From positions 1 through 5,354 of the forward strand of contig JAYWAC010000137.1 of the NCBI GenBank assembly GCA_043782755.1: 5,354 bases of DNA, in the 5' to 3' direction. The position numbers and the translations under genes are program-made. Below the pieces are notes generated by a model that saw only the letters and a list, made by a program, of their open reading frames with translations, ran no database searches and had not been told where the DNA came from. Source of the DNA: JADJYF01 sp043782755 (GTDB lineage Bacteria; Pseudomonadota; Gammaproteobacteria; Ga0077536). Shown piece after piece: positions 5,299 through 5,354 of the stretch; position 1 is the stretch's first letter; each line of letters begins with the position of its first letter.

Positions 5299-5354
5299 TT
5301 TTGCCTTGATCGAGATTGCAGCCATATATCCGGCCTATTGCTGAGCGCATATGC
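5299..5354. other. Window tail without an intact gene
   Basis: No complete reading frame is visible. The frame starting at 5294 reads FDFALIEIAA before TGA at 5342, which may be a displaced piece of the upstream LysR effector domain (compare the EFDDxALxxxF block of NhaR-like proteins). The window ends in an 8-bp palindrome, GCATATGC (5347-5354), of unknown meaning. Confidence 0.3.

Noticed and set aside
4513..5325. Long minus-strand frame of 270 codons opposite the LysR-type gene
   Set aside because: It is antisense to clear LysR-family motifs and its translation shows no recognisable domain, so it is a shadow of the plus-strand coding bias.

Overview
The window is about 60% GC with dense gene packing. 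Its protein families (TerC, an FtsH with an HEMGH site, PAP2, DgkA, an NhaR-type LysR regulator) fit a proteobacterium, most likely a gammaproteobacterium. That placement is an inference from protein character only.

Layout. Positions 1-376 hold the 3' end of a MATE-family efflux gene broken by a one-base insertion. Positions 377-507 are an intergenic stretch with two copies of the same small palindrome (CGAAT-N4-ATTCG) around a possible -10 element. From 508 to 4164 runs a tightly packed plus-strand cluster that looks like one operon: terC, an ftsH pseudogene, a PAP2 lipid phosphatase and a DgkA lipid kinase. The ftsH/PAP2 and PAP2/dgkA junctions are four-base stop/start overlaps. Positions 4165-4477 carry minus-strand wreckage: about 20 residues resembling a glutathione S-transferase-like protein joined in frame to an internally deleted intradiol ring-cleavage dioxygenase. 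Positions 4537-4683 are a 48-codon stub of a CocE/S15-type hydrolase with a good ribosome binding site. Positions 4690-5298 encode the DNA-binding part and about half of the effector domain of an NhaR-like LysR regulator, which loses family similarity at about residue 188.

Three genes look intact: terC, the PAP2 gene and dgkA. The other recognisable genes are broken, mostly by short internal deletions rather than by insertion sequences. FtsH has an amber codon at position 4, has lost the Walker B segment in frame, and has a second, frameshifting deletion just after the HEMGH zinc site. The dioxygenase has lost three of its four iron ligands (one Tyr to Cys, two His by truncation).

The intact operon members suggest an envelope function: metal (probably Mn) export by TerC, membrane protein quality control by an ancestral FtsH, and opposing dephosphorylation and phosphorylation of membrane lipids by PAP2 and DgkA. 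I found no mobile element, CRISPR array, tRNA or rRNA. The most striking signal is the repeated deletion-type decay around an intact membrane-stress-like operon. It may be genuine genome reduction or an assembly problem, and read mapping would separate the two.
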